A stretch of DNA of 64,000 nucleotides from Dreissena polymorpha (taxonomy: Eukaryota; Mollusca; Bivalvia; Myida; Dreissenidae). The stretch covers positions 121,449,549 through 121,513,548 of the forward strand of contig NC_068359.1 in assembly GCF_020536995.1 (NCBI RefSeq), written 5' to 3'. This document shows positions 59,209 through 64,000 of this stretch, piece by piece. The number at the start of each line of letters is the position of its first letter. Position 1 is the first letter of the stretch. Below the pieces are notes generated by a model that worked only from the letters and a program-made list of their open reading frames with translations, was not told where the DNA came from and did not search any database. The translations under genes and the position numbers were made by a program.

Positions 59209-60491
59209 ATATCCATTTTGTACATGTAGTGTGTGATCGTGTAATTCGATATACAATGTATTCTAATTTCAAACCAAATGGTACACTATCAAAGTGCATA
59301 TCACTACCAGGTTTATATCTTTAACAGTATATAGCCTGTGATAGAACGGACATAGCTGTATACGCCACTCACATACAACTTTGTGCATATAGATTTATTT
59401 TGTTTGTTTAAGCTGAAAGCCACAGTTTGCGGAATAGATAGTTATTTCGCATATAGATACTATATCGAGAAATAAACTTTACATAAATTCATTGAAACAT
59501 ATTTTTCTCACGGTTTATATTGAACACATGGTCAAATCGGTTTTGAATCGATAAAATAATATATAAATGATCATAAATACATGCAATAGGCGAAAATCAT
59601 TGTAGCGTCGCGAGGTATGTGAATTATAATGCTATTAATAGCAATACTAGCATATGGAATATAAATACATAGATTTAGCAAAAACGCAGAGTTGCAACTA
59701 AGTTTCCGTCTGTTACAGATGTATTTGCATGTGTTCTTACCTTCTCTCCGCTAAATTCCCCCGTATCCGCCTTTTTGTTTGTTTATGTTTGAATTAAACA
59801 GTCAGTCGAATAATGAATATAAGGTTGTTTTCGTACTTTACCGTACTCGACCCCAAAACAATAATCGCTATATTGTTTTACGATTCTGCCCATATATATA
59901 GGTATGACCGGGGACTGTACTAACAAGCTAACCGCCGTGCTTCTGAACATAACATTTAGGCTTAATATGTCAAGGTCACTGTAACTTAAAATATTAGAAC
60001 AAACATTTTACCACTTAATAACTTGGGTTTGACTTGATAGATTGCAATGAATCTTATGCTTATGTAAAGGCCTAGCTTCTGACTTTTACAGGCCCAGTCG
60101 GATATAGGTCGGAGTCACTGTTGCAAGGAAACCCACCTTGCTCTATATATCTTGAGTGTGTAAGTAGATAAGCTTATCTGCACACTAAATTTGAGTTGAG
60201 ATTCACAGGTCGTTTCTTGTTGTCTCATTATTTTCTTTGTCATCAAATAAACAACAGTGTAAAATATGTTTTAAGAACCAATATCAACCAGAAATAAAAC
60301 ATTAGGATGTTTTGCGATATGTTTGCACACATATTTTCTTTGCTGTTAGTCTACAATGAAATTAAGCTATAATATGAAAATATCTACATTAATGTAATGT
60401 TAAAACAAAACGTAAACAACACAGACAACATAGTAAAATTGTATCAAGTTATAAATATACGAGTTTCAATATCCGTTGCTTGACTCTTGTT

Positions 60492-60767
60492 TTGTATGCC
60501 CCAGATTGTATGATCGGGGGTATATTGTGTTTTGCCTGTCTGTCTGTCATTGTGTGTGTCTGTCTGTCTGTCCCAAAACTTAAACATTGGTCATAAGTTT
60601 TGAAATATTGAAAATAGATCGCATGGAGCTGCTAATTTTTAGTGTTGAAAGGTCAAGGTCAAGGTCATCCTTCAAGGTTAAGGGTAATTTTTTTTCTAAA
60701 ATAGCTGTCATGCGGCTTCAAAGCGGCGCACTAGGGGGCATTGTGTTTCACAAACATTGATCTTGTT
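60492..60767 (+). repeat. AAGGTCA-type repeat (R2-like), unit 2 copy
   Basis: Copy of 51990-52266 through the segmental duplication. Confidence 0.75.
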
Positions 60768-62873
60768 TTAATTTAATATAGATTATTTTGAGATGCCCAA
60801 TCTGTTTCGAAACATAAGATTTAACTATCAAACTGGGCTTGCATATTGAAAAACGAACCATGTCTACAATCATTATTAAAATAAACACATATAATATAGA
60901 TTTTGTTATATTTTATTTTTTTAGTGCTAATCAAAAATTGAAACAGGACACTGATAAAGGAAAATAATAATTGTGCCAACAGTTTTATCGCCTTATTGAA
61001 GATATTTTCAATACCGTAAATATACTTGGAAAAAGTGGCGGAATATAAATTATACACACGTACACGTTGTGCTAGACTACAATGAATGTATAGTGTATAC
61101 GGCCATTTATTTAATTATTTAAAAAACAATTACCTGTATTGCTATATATGTTGTATTAATGCAAATATTATTTTGACAGTGGCTTTTCTATCGCTCGAGT
61201 CTTCCGTTTCAAGTAGGGGTGAACACAACTTTAAGGAATATATGTAACTGAAAGAACGTTTGTCCTCATTAAACAGTGTTATTTCTGTGAAGGATGGAAT
61301 TTTGACTGAAATACGAAAAGTATTTATTTTCTTAATAAAATTTATGCTTTTGGATATTGTTATTATACTAGTATCATGTAGTCTATTATTGTAGGAAGTG
61401 TTTTCCGTTTTTGACAGGCAGCTACGATCGTGCCTAACGTTATTTGACAAAAACATAAGAATGAATCGCGCACACGTTTGAAAAAAATGGAATTCTATAT
61501 TTACACTTTGCTGTCTTATTTTGTAGTAAGATGATGATAAATATGACGCAAGTATATGGTATTATCTTGAAAATAAGATATATGCGTCCATTGTTATCAG
61601 CTAATACAAAATAGTATAAATGTGGTCCTGGCGAACATTTTGATTTTAAGCCGTATTCCTCAAACTTTAAAACGAGACAGATGCGATCGTTTTATTCATA
61701 CGTATGTGAATAAACGAAATATGCATGGTTGTATAAAAGCCGCTTTATAATCGTAGTCAAAAACACGAAGTTTCATTTGAACAATTTAAAGAACAACACG
61801 TGACGTGTGTCCTCATCAAAGCGCTGTTAAAAAAACAGTGCAATTTGGGTCAACGACTAGTCTAAACGCACAGGCTTCCACTGCCACTCAATTAAATACT
61901 GCGTTTACACCGAATAATACAACTTCGTGTTTTATGATATTTATGAGCAATCGTATGACCACTTTAATGTCGTTTTAATACTGTCACATGTTTAATATGA
62001 AATGCAGAAAGTAGAGATTATTTGATCAGATGCTGGTTTATATGACATGAGCAAAATGATAACGTAAGCATGAAAAAGCGAAACCGCCTTATGGCATCAT
62101 ACATGTTCAGGTCGAATTTCCGTTCGGAATTGATTAATCGCCAACTGTCAATCACAGTAACCAATCAGATTGCGTTTATCGCCGAAACATGGTCCGACAA
62201 AAAACGGAGAAACGGAATACGCAATTTATGTAAACTACGCTAAGTGTGCGCACCTATTGCTTATTTGATGAATTGTACGTGCAAAAGGAATCAGCGTCAT
62301 GTTTAATAAATAACGTAGTAAGAAATTATGTTAGCCTTATCACTAAATTCTAAATCATTGGCAATAATGTATACGAGGAAACGGGTTATGATTTGCGTGA
62401 AAAATATTGCTCTTATTGCAAACAGAAAACGTGTTTAATGTGGCATAATTTATATTGAGAACAAATGCCATACCAACATTGACGTCCATATTCTGATGAT
62501 CATATGTTTTGGTAGTGTAACAAAGGCACGTGTGTTCAAATGAAAAATTAAATATGTACAACACGATATTCGGCGTTACATTAAAACTAGAACATTTCCT
62601 GTTGGCATTTGTAACAAAAGAAATCAAACCAAACAAATGATTACCTCTATCGCTTCCGAAACAATAAACGTACAGTTCACATATTCTGCGGATGAACTAC
62701 TCGTATATCAATAAAACACAAAAGTCTATATTAAACACACTAATGGTACACAAATATTACATTCAATAATGAACTTTTTTCAAAGTCATTCTTAATAACG
62801 ACATTTTAAGTAGTTCACTGAAATGTTTTCCATAGATTTTGGATGTTCAGTTGAATGCTATGATATAAAGATA

Positions 62874-64000
62874 TCATTGAAAGCGCACGTGCGTGATTCT
62901 GACGTCACCGTCTATTCTCAGCCATGTTAACTTGCTCAGTGGTTGCATCCTGTGTTTGTATTCAAGAAGATGGTTGTTGTTCACTGCAACCTGCAAAACA
63001 AGGGATATGAATACATGTTTGTCAACGCTCTTAGCAGTACAGAATTACATAATATCCAAAGTTATTTATTTGAGGAAAAAGCAAATGAAACCTGTACAAA
63101 ATCTTAGATGCTATAATGTTTAACATTATCTGCATAACCTGTTAAACGAATAATGATATCCAAGAAGCATTATCAGAAAATATGTTTTGTTTTATCGCCA
63201 TCCACTGATATTTAATTTATTTCAAGAGACTCGTTCATTGTTTGGTCAAGAAATGATATAGTACATTGTATGTAATGTTCAAACAAGCAAATTAACATCT
63301 TTTGTACAAATATACAAAATACATGTTTGTTTATTAATTATCAAAATTGAAATAAAACAACAACAATAATGCGTATGCTACTAACTCATTTATTGTTACT
63401 TAAGCAAAAATTTGTTTAGCCAACAAAGCAAATTATTTTTCTTCTAGAAGACTCGGGCTAAACTCAATTGGCTCTTTCATCGTCACTACAATTAATTTAA
63501 ACCAATTCAATATTAATAGTTGTGGTTGTTATTAAACAAGTGTTTAAACAAATGCCATACATACTATGGACATATCGCATATACAATTTAGGCCATGTTT
63601 ATGTTTGTTTAGTGACACTGTTTTATACACGTATTTTAACATATGTTTTTAATTTCAATGAACACAAGTGAGAACTGTTCTGCACCATGTAGCGCGGCTT
63701 CTTCCAGATGGTATCTTTTTCGGTGCCATGACTGCGTGTTTTTGTTTAATAATTGTTTATGAATAGTAAAGATGTCTTTGTATGTATATTTTAAAGTCTC
63801 GGTGAGTGATATGTTACTTTTCTTAAACACATCAATATCGAATGGTGACAAAGGTTTCATTCCTGGTGTCTCTTTGTTGTCATTATTTATGAAGGAAAAT
63901 GACAACTGAACGATTGAATAACAAATATTGAATTACATGTACCTGAAACATTAAAATGCAACCATATGCAACAAACACACACCTTAAAGCCTTGATTCTC
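62874..64000 (-). CDS. Second galectin, terminal exon in unit 2 (partial gene)
   Basis: The terminal exon 62990-62874 encodes VAVNNNHLLEYKHRMQPL and ends RITHVRFQ, stop, apparently identical to unit 1. The next exon begins at 63983 and is cut by the window end; the visible residues are ENQGFK (ENQGYK in unit 1). Whether this copy has an intact CRD2 main exon and a CRD1 lies outside the window. If unit 2 is the ancestral copy, its 5' half should follow to the right. Confidence 0.75.

Larger units (their letters stand above)
57099..64000. repeat. Tandem segmental duplication, unit 2 (runs off the window)
   Basis: Homologous to 48583-55499. Begins CTTGATATTTGGCATGCATG directly after GGATAGT from the galectin-2 CRD1 exon side. 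Contains the R2 array tail (57099-57747), MITE M2, an AT run, an R2 copy and the second galectin tail. Confidence 0.95.

Overview
This is animal nuclear DNA, most likely from a bivalve mollusc. The inference rests on spliced genes with GT-AG introns, a two-domain galectin of invertebrate type, a stand-alone P2X7 C-terminal-domain gene, tRNA-derived SINEs, and very many short interspersed repeats built from AAGGTCA-containing units. Their wording reminds me of repeats from heterodont bivalves such as Dreissena, but the genus is recollection, not proof. The sequence is AT-rich and gene-poor.

Layout. 1-5.8 kb: a short inverted-ended repeat, a 5'-truncated LINE on the minus strand, a three-copy 95-bp tandem repeat and a G-rich minisatellite. 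5.8-10.7 kb: a MITE nested in another MITE, then a plus-strand gene for a P2X7 C-terminal (ballast-like) domain protein in three recognisable exons, its last intron crowded with repeats and a hAT/KIAA1586-like zinc-finger remnant. 11-21.7 kb: more repeats, and on the minus strand the scattered exons of a transposase-like uncharacterised family whose central part is missing. 18.4-28.8 kb: several MITEs and two long elements that share an inverted core. 28.9-32.4 kb: two decayed gene fragments (one a tyrosine-recombinase domain), a long palindrome, a LINE scrap and a third copy of a tandem-cored element. 33.2-47.0 kb: a complete-looking galectin gene with two carbohydrate-recognition domains (CRDs), nine exons and 310 codons including the stop, carrying a second palindrome, MITEs and SINEs in its introns. 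47.9-64.0 kb: an AAGGTCA-rich array and a recent tandem duplication with a unit of about 8.5 kb. Each unit carries the 3' part of a second, minus-strand galectin; the first copy is cut at a CRD1 exon by the duplication joint and has a CRD2 exon one base short.

The functional content is therefore a small galectin cluster (one apparently whole gene and two copies of a convergent paralogue's tail) and one P2X7-C-like gene with an apparent frameshift. Most of the rest is mobile or repeat DNA. No CRISPR array, operon, rRNA gene or confident functional tRNA gene was seen.
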